Positions 1-9,669 of a stretch of DNA of 64,000 nucleotides are shown here, piece after piece. A program made the translations under genes and the position numbers. This stretch comes from Melitaea cinxia (lineage: Eukaryota > Arthropoda > Insecta > Lepidoptera > Nymphalidae): assembly GCF_905220565.1 (NCBI RefSeq), contig NC_059419.1:6625326-6689325 (forward strand), in the 5' to 3' direction. The notes beneath the pieces are model-generated. The model did not search any database and was not told where the DNA came from. It saw only the letters and a program-made list of their open reading frames with translations. The number at the start of each line of letters is the position of its first letter. Position 1 is the stretch's first letter.

Positions 1-1900
1 CGCAGATACTTTCCACCAACAAAGCCAACGAAGCAGCCCAAACTTTCTCCCGAAGCCTTGGATCTGATGCGGCAGAGGCGCGAGTTGCCGGCTGCTTCGC
101 CAGAACACAGGGCTCTTTCCAAGAGGATACGGAAACTTATTCGCCGAGACCTCCGCTGCTCAAATACGAGAGAGGTTACTACTCTGATTAAGCAGAATAG
201 GGGGTCCAAAATTTTCTAAAGACCATTGGGGAGAAGCCTTCTTGCGAAGCTTAAAACAGCAGATGGCAGAACCGTCTGCTCTCGCCCTCAGATCCGAGTA
301 GAGGTTGAGAATTTTTATGGACAGCTGTACTCGTCGAGCGCACGGAAGCCTGCGACTTGGGACACCGAAGATCCATGGGCACCATTGTTGCGCCATTATT
401 CGGAGAGTATCCCGGACTTCGAAGAGGGCGAGATTAGTGCAGCGCTCGAGCAGCTTAAAAACGGGATGGCCCCGGGGAATGACGGGGTTATCACTGAACT
501 CCTTAAAGCCGCAGGGCGACCTGTCCTGAAAGCCTTGGTAAGACTATTTAACGCCATCATCCACCGAGGTACCACGCCGGAGGCATGGTCCAGGAGTGTG
601 GTGGTGCTGTTCTTTAAGAGAGGCGATAAGTCTCTGTTAAAGAATTACAGACCGATCTCACTTCTGAGCCACGTCTATAAGCTGTTTTCGAGGGTTGTTA
701 CGAATCGTCTCGCCAGAAGATTTGACGAATTCCAACCACCAGAGCAGGCTAGGTTTCGAAATGGCTACAGCACCGTGGACCACATCCATACTGTTCGACA
801 GATTATCCAAAAGACGGAAGAATATAATCAACCGCTGTGTATGGCATTTGTGGACTACGAGAAAGCCTTCGCCTCTGTCGAGACCTGGGCTGTCCTGGAC
901 TCTCTGCAGAGATATCATATCGACTGGCGATATATCGAGGTACTGAAATCTATGTACGACGCGGCGACGATGACCGTTCATGTCAATGACCAAAGAACAA
1001 GACCTATTTCTCTCCGGCGTGGGGTAAGACAGGGGGATGTAATATCACCGAAACTGTTTACCACTGCGCTAGAGGATGTTTTTAAAACCTTGGATTGGGG
1101 GGAACGAGGCATCAACGTCAACGGTGAAACCATCTCTCACCTTCGTTTCGACGACGATTATTGTCATCTTTGCGGAGACGCTGGATGAGTTAGGCCAAAT
1201 GCTGGCCGACCTAAACGAGTCCTCCCGACGTGTCGGTCTCTGTATGAACTTGGATAAGACGAAAGTTATGTTTAACAACCAAGTCATACCGATACCGGTA
1301 TCGGTCGATGGTACCCTTCTCGAAGTTGTTCAGGATTATATTTACCTAGGCCATACTATCCAACTAGGCCGCAACAACTTCGAGAAGGAGGCCGATAGGA
1401 GGATTCGGTTGGGCTGGGCGGCGTTTGGCAGACTCCGTCGAGTCTTCACTTCGAAGATTCCGCAATGCTTGAAGACAAAAGTTTTCGAGCAATGCGTCCT
1501 GCCTGTGTTAACATACGGAGCCGAGACGTGGGCACTGACGAAGGTACTGGTCCACAAGTTTAAAGTCGCTCAATGTGCAATAGAACGGGCTATGCTTGGG
1601 GTCTCTCTCAAAGACAGGATTAGAAATGAGACTATCCGCGGAAGAACGAAAGTAACCGACATAGCCCACAGAATTAGCAAGTTGAAGTGGTAGTGGGCTG
1701 GTCATCTGTGTCGCAGGACCGATGGCCGTTGGAGTAGACGGGTCCTAGAGCGGAGACCGCGTCTTGGCAAACGCAGTGTGGGACGTCCTCCGGCCCGTTG
1801 GACCGACGATCTACGTAAGATTGCCGGTGTAGGCTGGATGCGGATTGCGGAGGACCGGGATGTGTGGCGCGAACTTGGGGAGGCCTATGTCCAGCAGTGA
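1..1900 (+). pseudogene. Broken RTE-type non-LTR retrotransposon ORF (3' half, reverse transcriptase)
   Basis: This is the C-terminal half of a LINE polyprotein; the endonuclease lies left of the window. Frame 1 reads from base 1 through a TAA at 217-219 to about 1155. It contains reverse transcriptase blocks: NYRPISLLS at about 640-670, FVDYEKAF (catalytic D of motif A) at about 846-870, and RRGVRQGDVISPKLF at about 1015-1060. Motif C, normally FADD, reads FDDD. A one-base shift just after it (about 1155) moves the reading into frame 2, which carries on with IVIFAETLDELGQ. A TAG at 1691-1693 interrupts KLKW/WAGH, and the frame then runs on through GRPPARWTDDLRKIAG to EAYVQQ and a TGA at 1898-1900. 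So there are two stops, one frameshift and one altered catalytic-box residue: the copy is dead. The ending RTE/BovB-like WAGH..R..G-RPP-RW..D is typical of the lepidopteran RTE clade. The element is 5'-truncated only by the window edge. Confidence 0.9.
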
Positions 1901-1933
1901 ACTGCGATAGGCTGAAGTGTGTATACGTATATT

Positions 1934-1977
1934 ACCCGAAAAAAATAATAAACATGCGTATATTATTTTTTTCGGGT
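1934..1977. repeat. Perfect 17-bp inverted repeat just after the RTE tail
   Basis: The left arm at 1934-1950 (ACCCG, seven A, TAATA) is exactly the reverse complement of the right arm at 1961-1977, with a 10-base loop. It starts about 34 bases after the RTE stop codon. It could be a hairpin at the 3' end of the element or a small palindromic insertion. Confidence 0.85.
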
Positions 1978-3091
1978 ATATTGTCATTATGTGTTTCCGG
2001 AAAACTATAACCTGGGGATCTTTAAGTCGCGAGTGAATAGGTTACTTCTAGGTAAGCGTGCTCCATCTTAGACCGCATTTTCACTTATCGTCAGGTGAAA
2101 TAGTGGTCAAACACAAGCCAATTGTACAAGAAAATTGTATAAAAAAGGTAGTACGTAATATGTTGTTTATTGAAACAAAAACTAAAGTTGTTGCTCTATA
2201 AGGAGAAATTTATTTTTATGAAATATTATTATAAATATTTTTTCAAACAAAACTTATTATAAATTATAAATTACTAATAATTACAAACTTGTAAATAAAA
2301 ACAACACTTGGAATATCTGTTAGATTGCTGACAAAGTTTCCATTGAATTAGTCAAATAGGTAATTAGCCATCATGTCATTAAATGTAAAAGATTATTTGC
2401 TATACATTGTTTAATCTTTTATTTATTTATTATTAACACTTTTATGATTTATTAGTTAATCTCATGGGGGAACCAGGATGTACGAACTAAATTTCGTTAT
2501 AGCTATTGGCAGGACACTCGGATTTGAACTAATTAATTTCAATTAGGCATGGTGACGAGGGTCTGAAGATTGAGCATTATCACAATTCTGGAACATTCGC
2601 TATACTTGCATCCATTCATCAATTCCACTCATACCTTCGAGTTTCCAAATGAATGCCAATATATAAATTATTATTAAAAAGTACATGTTTATGAGTTTTA
2701 ATATAACTTTTATGAAGGAAGACAAAATAAATAAAATTATTAATACCAGCTTCTGTAAATTAATTTTATATTTAAATTACCATTTATGATAAATCTGCCC
2801 ATTTATAACTATCGTAATATCGTTGTATAACATAGGGTCATGTAGAATAGCTGACCGATGACAACTACTTTCTATAAATGGAAGCATCGCGTATGTTTTT
2901 TAATTCGTAACATAATGTGAGATAGATGTTTATTGCATGTTTACTTGTGTTGACTTTCTTGTGTTGTCTATATTGATTATTGACTTTAATGCTCACTCCG
3001 TTAGTTTCATAGTTATCTTGTGTTTATAGCATATTTAAAAGACAACCTGTAGATAGGTAAAGGTTTTTGAATTTGATCACGATCACGATTT
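1978..3091. other. No gene seen
   Basis: AT-rich sequence with frequent stops in all frames. I recognise no repeat or RNA gene in it. Confidence 0.6.
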
Positions 3092-3170
3092 AGCCTGTAA
3101 CATCCCACTACTGGGCATAGGTCTCTTTCTGTATGTACAAAAAGAATCGGAGCTTAATCCACCACTCTGT
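3092..3170 (-). mobile_element. SINE family A fragment (3' part)
   Basis: The plus strand reads AGCCTGTAACATCCCACTAC and continues with the 'GGGCATAGGTCTCTTTC ... AGCTTAATCCACCAC' block shared by the copies at 5962, 15022, 20738, 27050, 32996 and 54278. The sense copy at 22666 shows this block is the 3' end, so this fragment is antisense and lacks the tRNA-like head. Confidence 0.75.
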
Positions 3171-3876
3171 GTTTCCTTAAAACCTGCCCTCCTTATAGAC
3201 AAAAACTCACAAAATTCACTCTACAATTTTAGTGTTAATAATTATAGCATATCTATTGATATAAAAAGCGATAACTTTAACGATAAATTAATGGATAAAA
3301 AAAATACCTAGTATAGGTAAAGGTTCTATTTATAGTGGCCTTGTACGTTTGTCCACTTATTTAGAATTCTCCTTGTGTAAAATTATTGAGGTAATGTTTT
3401 AATAATTGATGATACGATATTATTAGACGTTCAAAGTTATGTTAGTTTCGTTGACATTTAAATCAACAATTTTAGTACTCTCTAATCTGTGTCACAACTT
3501 TTTTTACATAGTTTATTCGAGCCAGTGTATTTTCTAATGGATGAAAATAGTTTATTCGTTCAGTAGCTAAATTTTGTAGCAAACAAGCCAAAAAAATCCT
3601 TTTCTTACTTATATAAATAATAGTTGTACTACTAATATATATATAGGTGTATATTTGGTTGAAGTCCTAATATAAATAATCCAATATTTATATTTCAAAC
3701 AGTATGGTAACAGTTTATTTAAAAGGAAAAAGCCGTTATGCTTGTGTACTAAAATTATAATTGTTACTGTATAATTCCACGCTTATTTTTTTTTTTGCAT
3801 CATAATAATTTGTATTCAATTTTTATTTTTTATTTTTCGCGGTATACCTATTAGTCTGATAAACTAAAAAGTTATA

Positions 3877-4091
3877 TGTCAGAGACGGGAGTGAACAGCG
3901 CCTTATGGTGTTTTAGTTCGGCACGTATTTCAGTCGAATGCGTCTTGGTGAACGGATCACTGTTACAGTGAACCAGTACAGTTAACCATCCTCGATTCTC
4001 CGTCGACTGTAATAAAAATAAATAAATTATTTAATAATAAAGTGTTCAAATCATTCATGTCTATTCTGTGATGTCGGGGCGTAACCCGTCA
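3877..4091 (+). mobile_element. Possible solo LTR (215 bp)
   Basis: The segment starts TGTCAGAGACGG and ends CCCGTCA, so it has the TG...CA ends of an LTR, and it is flanked on both sides by TATA (3873-3876 and 4092-4095). Inside are an initiator-like TTCAGTC at about 3933 and AATAAA/AATAAAG signals at about 4010-4043, in an LTR-like order. The four-base duplication is weak evidence in AT-rich DNA, and there is no second LTR or internal region. Confidence 0.4.
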
Positions 4092-4954
4092 TATATATAT
4101 CAGCAGATATCAATCAATAGGTGATTATGGTATGGTACTTAAACAATAAAAATACTATTGTAATATTTAAACAATTTAAATAAGTATTCATTAAATTCTT
4201 ATAAACTTTTTTCATAAATATAAGGTAGGTACTTTATAAATAGATAAAAATTTCATGCCACATCTGTAAAAGTTTATTCTATTCATCTAGATCAGTAACA
4301 AAAATTGATATCGTAAAGAGTGCTGTGCGAAGATGATTCGAGTGTTTTTGAATAGACTCCAATGTACTGAGCTTGACCGTCACTAATTTATCGAATGGTA
4401 CGGAAATAAAGGGGAAAAATATTTTATAATTAAACAAACAACGTTTTACTAATTTAGTACTTCAGTGTATTTTATTTATATATTAATATGTAATTTAATA
4501 ATATTTTTTATTCTTACATACATACAAAGTAATACAAAAAAAAAAAAAACAGCTAAATGCGAGTCTCACATATTTAGGATCGACTTAAAAACTTTAATTT
4601 GTTATTTCGAACTTTTATTAATTTGCCATTTTACCAATTATAGTAATTAATACAGAGTAAATTTAAAACAACAACTTTTATCATTTTAAAGGTCACCTAT
4701 GACAGACACGGCCAGCTCACTGTTATCACTCTTTTGATACGGTACCCTAAAAATAAAAAAGCATTGAACTCGAATGACTTATCTATAAGTCAGAATGCGA
4801 AACATTTAATCGAATCGCGGTTGTAAATCCAGGCTAGAGAACCGTTTAATTAAATCATTTGTTTTAAAATTATTACAATTATATAGAGATCAAGAATAAC
4901 ATCTTCAAGAAATCCTTAGTTATCTGTAGCATTTACAGTTCTAAGGTCATACTT
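4092..4954. other. No gene seen
   Basis: AT-rich; it holds one 61-codon open frame of low complexity (4465-4650) that looks like chance. No repeat recognised. Confidence 0.55.
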
Positions 4955-5125
4955 TTTATAACATTGGGGTGGCAATCAAGCGTGCAGTCCCCCTTATGAC
5001 AAGCGATCACCCCAGCGTATGAATGCCTGCAATACCAGGAGCTGTAGCAACGTACTTGCAGTAAATAATTGCAAGCGCATTGCCGACCATACTGCCGACG
5101 ATACCAACGAACCAAAAGTCACTAA
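4955..5125 (-). mobile_element. LINE 3'-end repeat, family E
   Basis: It resembles, in antisense, the segment at 22986-23262: 'gcgatcaccccagcgtatgaatgcc', 'gcaataccaggagctgtagcaac' and 'gcaagcgcattgccgacc' correspond to the 'GGTCGGCAACGCGCTTGCGATGCTTCTGGTGTTGCAGG...' block, here split into shorter pieces by mutation. The sense copies end in an A-rich tract, as the 3' end of a LINE would. The parent LINE is not identified. Confidence 0.65.
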
Positions 5126-5145
5126 TCATATTTTTATATAACTAG

Positions 5146-5455
5146 GTCGGCAAACAGGCGTTCAGCTCACCTTATGGTAAGCGATTAGATCACAGCAAAA
5201 TAATACTTTTTTCAAGCACTATTGTGTTCCTGTTGGTGAGTAAAGTGACCAGAGCTCCTGGGGGATTGGGGATTGGGTCGGCAACGCGCTTGCGATGCTT
5301 CTGGTGTTGCAGGTGTCTATAAGCAACGGTAATCGCTTAAAACTGTAACTTTACTGTACTTTTAACGGTACTGCTTGAAAACAATATTATTTAGCTGGGA
5401 TCTTCTGGAAGGTCGACGTACTACCCCAATCGACCTGCTCCATATTTTGAGCAGG
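5146..5455. mobile_element. Family E repeat with an inverted middle segment
   Basis: Three pieces of one repeat lie together in mixed orientation. 5146-5190 is antisense 3' end (GGTCGGCAAACAGGCG, CTCACCTTATGGTAAGCG). 5192-5340 is sense middle (GATCACAGCAAAATAATAC through GTGTTGCAGGTGTC to GGTAATCGCTTA). 5370-5455 is antisense 5' part (TGCTTGAAAACAATATTATT, TCTTCTGGAAGGTCGACG, CCTGCTCCATATTTTGAGCAGG). The GATCACAGCAAAATAAT block is present in both orientations, giving a fold-back. Confidence 0.65.
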
Positions 5456-5731
5456 AAATTTCCTGCTGTGCCCTAACTCAGTTAAACACATCCAACTACA
5501 TTGATCACTACGTCAAATTGTGAAGTATTGTTATTGAAAACATTTTCTTAGATATTATAGGCATGTGTAATCCGTTCATATTTATTAGAATAAGATAAGA
5601 CTGAATTGTAAATACGACCCACTTCGATCTGCCGCGTTATTTATCGTGAGAATAGAGATAGTATTTTAATATAAATAATGTTATTTAGTATCGCGATAGA
5701 TAACATCTTTGATATGAAATAAATACTCGTA

Positions 5732-5784
5732 TACCACAGATACGCGTTATTTCACCTGTGGTACTCGTTTCATACTGTGGTATC
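5732..5784. repeat. Triplicated TACCACAG/CTGTGGTA motif
   Basis: TACCACAG at 5732-5739 is followed by its reverse complement CTGTGGTA at 5756-5763 and again at about 5776-5783. The core TGTGGT is the known Runx-family core motif, but with no gene nearby this is only a sequence pattern. Confidence 0.5.
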
Positions 5785-5961
5785 GCGTGTACTTGATTTA
5801 GGTGTGAAGTATTAAACTAATAAATAACGAAACAAAAATTGATAATTATAGAATTGAAAAAGCAAGACAAATTTCAACAGAAACAGTTTTCTTCCATTAG
5901 TTTACAAACGATTGATTTTCGTTACGAATATGAAAACAGAAACGAATTATATTTTTTGCTT

Positions 5962-6304
5962 CAGCTTGTAGTATCCCATTGCTGCGCATAGCCCTCTTTC
6001 CCCATGGAGAGGAGAGGAGAAGGATCAGAGCTTAATCCACCACGCTGCTCCAATGCGGGTTGGCGGATATATTCCCTACTATGAGTAACGATCGGTATCA
6101 GGTGTACATGATAACAACCGGGACCAACGGCTTAACGTGCTCTCCGACGCACGGTGGGGAGACCCGCAAGGACTTTACAAACACCCAGACCACGGGATAC
6201 ATCTGTATGGCGAATACAAATGTTTGTCATGTGCGGGGATTGAACCCGCAACCGCTAGCGCAACAGCCACAAACCAGTGCTGTGACCGTTGCGCCAACGC
6301 GTCG
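5962..6304 (-). mobile_element. SINE family A, near full length (head type 1)
   Basis: Read on the minus strand it begins at about 6304 with CGACGCGTTGGCGCAACGG (A-box-like TGGCGCAACGG). It continues to a B-box-like GGGTTCAATCCC whose flanks can form a T-arm-like GCGGG/CCCGC stem, then the shared body, and ends in an RTE-like tail (CTATGCGCAGCAATGGGATA). The apparent 70-100 codon frames here are accidental. Compare the sense copy at 22666. Confidence 0.88.
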
Positions 6305-6605
6305 TTTACTTACGCCATTATTTTTGTTTTTTACTTGTTTTTTTTTAGCATTTAAGTAAAATTTTCATAATAGGACTTACAAACAGACTTCGAGGTTCAA
6401 AAATAGAATAAAGTATAAGAAACATCATATTGATTTAATTGTATTACATATTTATTTCTTCTGATCGAATGTTACAATTTATCTGAAGTCTTTAGTTATT
6501 ATAAATGAAGTGTTTGTTTTTGAACGGTCTAATTAGATAACTACATTTTAACGTAAGATGTAAGTATCTACAGAATATCACTACATCATATTGTTACTCC
6601 CAAAA

Positions 6606-6800
6606 AAAAACGAGTGTGCTTTAGACCACATGACTGAAGTAAACTTCATTCGTTGCCCTATATACCAACGTAACTCTCTCTCTTTCTATTTTCACTAACT
6701 TATATCTCCCTCTCAACTTCATCACACTTTTCGTAACACTCTCGTCACGCATTCACCAGCTTACTTCCCAAGTCAAGCGTGCATAAAGAACTTTTAGTTC
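6606..6800 (+). repeat. Dispersed repeat family G, copy 1
   Basis: The segment CACACTTTTCGTAA-C-CTCTCGTCAC, CATTCACCAGCTTACTTCCC, AAGTCAAGCGTGC is repeated with a few substitutions at 24600-24705. The left part (GAAGTAAACTTCATTCGTTGCC then a CT-rich run) has a weaker counterpart. No coding content or terminal repeats were seen; class unknown. Confidence 0.6.
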
Positions 6801-6826
6801 AAAACACAATAAAATTATATATCTAA

Positions 6827-7075
6827 CTAGCTGTGCCCGCGACTTCGTCCGATTGGAATTTGCAAAAAGAATATTGTTCAGTTCGTAGAGTTACAAAATA
6901 AATAAAATTCTAAAATAAAAGTAGCCTTGGTTACTCCTTATTACATCAGTTATCTGCCAGTGAAAGTCCCGTCAAAATCGGTCCAGCCGTTCCAGAGATT
7001 AGCCGGAACTAACAGACAGACAGATAGACAGACAAAATTGTAAAAAATGTTATTTTTGTATATGTACCGTGTATA
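6827..7075 (-). mobile_element. Helitron-like element, family 3
   Basis: The minus-strand 3' end is CTAG (6827-6830) preceded by an A on the plus strand, and just inside is GCGGGCACAG with GGACGAAGTCGCGG, the usual lepidopteran Helitron 3' hairpin zone. The body (TCTGTCTGTCTGTT, TTCCGGCTAATC, GGGACTTTCACTGGCAGATA) is shared with the plus-strand copy at 60430-60627. The 5' end is not sharply defined. Confidence 0.65.
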
Positions 7076-7551
7076 CGTCCATATGCATTTAGTAAAAAGC
7101 GGTGATTTTAATATTACAAACAGACACTCCAATTTTTTTTATTTGTACAGATTCAATAAAAATTGTATTAAGTGCAGTCGAAACCACAACTTTCTTCTCC
7201 GCTTTCAACGTTTTGTTTGTTTCAGTTACTAGTTACACGTCTTAAAAGAAAATAGTTCCGTAAACCAATTTATTATTCATTTAAGGGATGGGCAAATCAT
7301 TTATGATCTAAGTTACATGCATATAGTTGACTACCTAATACGTACCACGAGGTCACGTGAGATTGAATGGCACAGCTGCCGTACCTAAATAGTTTTAGAG
7401 ATAAAGTTTAAGTCGATTAACAGTTCTAATTCTCGTTAGTTGAAAAACCGAAAGAGACATAAAATCTTTAACTGTCATTGTTTGTCGGATTATGTTCTGT
7501 ATTCATATGAATTATCTTCAAAGTTAAATATATATAATGTACATTTTTTTT

Positions 7552-7883
7552 CTGATCATCACCGTCATCATTATCATCATCACCGCAGCCTTTCGCAGTC
7601 CACTACTGGACATAGGTCTCCACAAGTTCACGCCAAAAATAGCGTGAACTCGTTTGTTTTGCTCACGATCACCACGCTGGGCAAGCGGGTTGGTGACCGC
7701 AGGGCTGGCTTTGTCGCACCGAAGACGCTGCTGACCGTCTTCGGCCTGTGTATTTCAAAGCCAGCAATTAGATGGTTATCCCGCCATCGGTCGGCTTTAT
7801 AAGTTCCAAGGTAGTAGTGGAACTGTCTTATCCCTTAGTCGCCTCTTACGACACCCACGGGAAGTGAGGGGGTGGCTATATTC
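7552..7883 (-). mobile_element. SINE family C, near full length, RTE-like tail
   Basis: On the minus strand it begins GCCACCCCCTCACTTCCCG, passes through GTGTCGTAAGAGGCGACTAAGG and GGTGCGACAAAGCCAGCCC, and ends GAACTTGTGGAGACCTATGT, CCAGTAGTGGACTGCGAAAGG and a GATGAT microsatellite. The last 45 bases are close to the end of the RTE ORF at 1870-1915, so an RTE probably mobilised it. Partial copies lie at 15945, 18659, 43758 and 56056. The 120-codon open frame here is accidental. Confidence 0.88.
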
Positions 7884-9368
7884 TTTGATGACGTAATCAT
7901 ACAGCATCCGTACTTTTTTTTTGATGTTACAATCATAATTATGGAAAGGGTAACAGTAAAAATGAGAATAAGACGAAACAAAACATGACGATGTTACAGT
8001 TATATATAGCAGTAGTAGCAGTGTATAAAGATTAGGGAAATATCAAAATAATGATGAAATTGTGGGAAATGAAAGATCAATACATAGTATATCATACCTA
8101 CAAAATCAAAGATGGACCCCCAATAGTGCGATATTACCATTTTTAAAGTATTCAATAAACGCTGTATGCTGTATGTAGTATAAAATAGAGCTTGACATAA
8201 AATTTTCTATTACCAATTGTTCTATCTAGTGACAGTTACTAGAATCATGTCGTCAAAATATCACCACGTTTGAAAATGTCAAAATATTTAAGAAAAAGTT
8301 ACTTATTATAACTTATGTGAGATATAATTGTAACAGCCTGCTTTTATTCCACTACGAGGCCATATCACTCTCATCAACATAAAAGGGTGATACTAACTAT
8401 TTAACACTGAAAGGCCTCAACCACCCATCTAAAGCTCTTTAGCACTTACTGGCAAATAACCGTAAACCAAGAGTCCAAATCAAACTCAGGTGGTCCCATA
8501 AAACAAAAAAGGTCAACAAACCCACGTGATCCTTATCATAAATAATTACATAAGTACATCGTAAATATGCGTGAAAGAGCTAGCTATATATCTGTTTGTA
8601 CTTTAATCCATATTTACGGTAACACTACAAACAATTGATAACAAAGATCCCTTAAGATTCCCTTTCTTACATAGATCAAAGTACGTAAATAAATTTTCTT
8701 ACTTGGTCCTAACTAACGAGGCATTTAGAATGCATTTTATGTCAAATAAAATAACACGTGCTCTAACAATAAATAGATCTTGAGCGCGATTGGAGCGGTT
8801 CTAGTGATGAGCGGTAGCGGTAGTTATGGTGGTTTTTTAGTACTTATTTTATATAGCTATATTCTATTCATATTTTTATTTATAATCTGTTAAGATTCTA
8901 ATTTAATTGTATTGCACAGAGGTCATAGGATGGATACAATAAAATCGTTAAAACTTTATTGTATAATTTTGATTATGTCTTGAATAAGAAAAACTTCTTT
9001 GAATTTTAATTAATACAGAAATTTGGTATTAATGTAATAAATTAATTACACAATATATTTATATGAAAAGGTTTTACCGGTTCAGTTTGCTCAAATTAAA
9101 AATAAAATTTTTTGGGTGTACTTTATTTAAAAAAAGTCTCGATTTAAAAAGAAATGATTTGATAAAAATTACCAACAATATTACAAGATTATGAAATATT
9201 TTTTAATTCTTTATATTAATTATAATTACAGTAATATTTCTTGACTACACTTGATCCAGTTACGCGAATCAAGAATTAAAATCGAATGCGACATTTTTGT
9301 TTATTTGAGTATCTAAGACAATTGTCATATTTTTTTATTAATAAATTTTTATTCCAGTTTATTATAGA
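7884..9368. other. No gene seen
   Basis: AT-rich DNA. I see no recognisable repeat, RNA gene or long open frame. Confidence 0.6.
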
Positions 9369-9669
9369 CTAGCTTCTGCCCGCGACTTCGTCCGGGTGGA
9401 ATAGGAACGATCTGTCAAACACGATTTTTTTGCGAAACTGCAGCGCAAGCAGCGGTAGCTCTCAAAAGAAACAAAATCGCGATTTTGAAACATTCTTCAT
9501 TAATGCTTCGCTTCTATTAGTCTTACTGTAATAGTGTATAGCTTGTAGCCTTCCTCGATAAATTGGCGATCTAGCACTGAAAGAATTTTTCAAATCGGAC
9601 CAGTAGTTCCTAAGATTAGGGCGTTCAAACAAACAAACAAACTCTTCAGCTTTATAATAATAGTATAGA
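9369..9669 (-). mobile_element. Helitron-like non-autonomous element, family 1 (301 bp, both ends intact)
   Basis: On the minus strand it starts TCTATACTATTATTATAAAG at 9669 and ends CTAG at 9369, flanked by T (9670) and A (9368): an A|T target with 5' TC and 3' CTAG, as in Helitrons. The 3' hairpin zone CCCGCGACTTCGTCCGGG lies just inside the 3' end. Body blocks (GAAGAGTTTGTTTG, GGACCAGTAGTTCC in antisense) match the plus copy at 26401 and the fragment at 22437. It resembles the widespread lepidopteran Helitron family I know as Lep1; that name is from memory. Confidence 0.85.

Noticed and set aside
658..993. 111-codon minus-strand frame
   Set aside because: Opposite the reverse transcriptase region; shadow only.
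6060..6359. 99-codon plus-strand frame
   Set aside because: Antisense SINE A; similar false frames recur at 15033-15374 and 22577-22927 in other copies.
7440..7802. 120-codon plus-strand frame with a His-rich stretch
   Set aside because: It is antisense SINE C sequence; the His run is the ATC repeat of the SINE tail.
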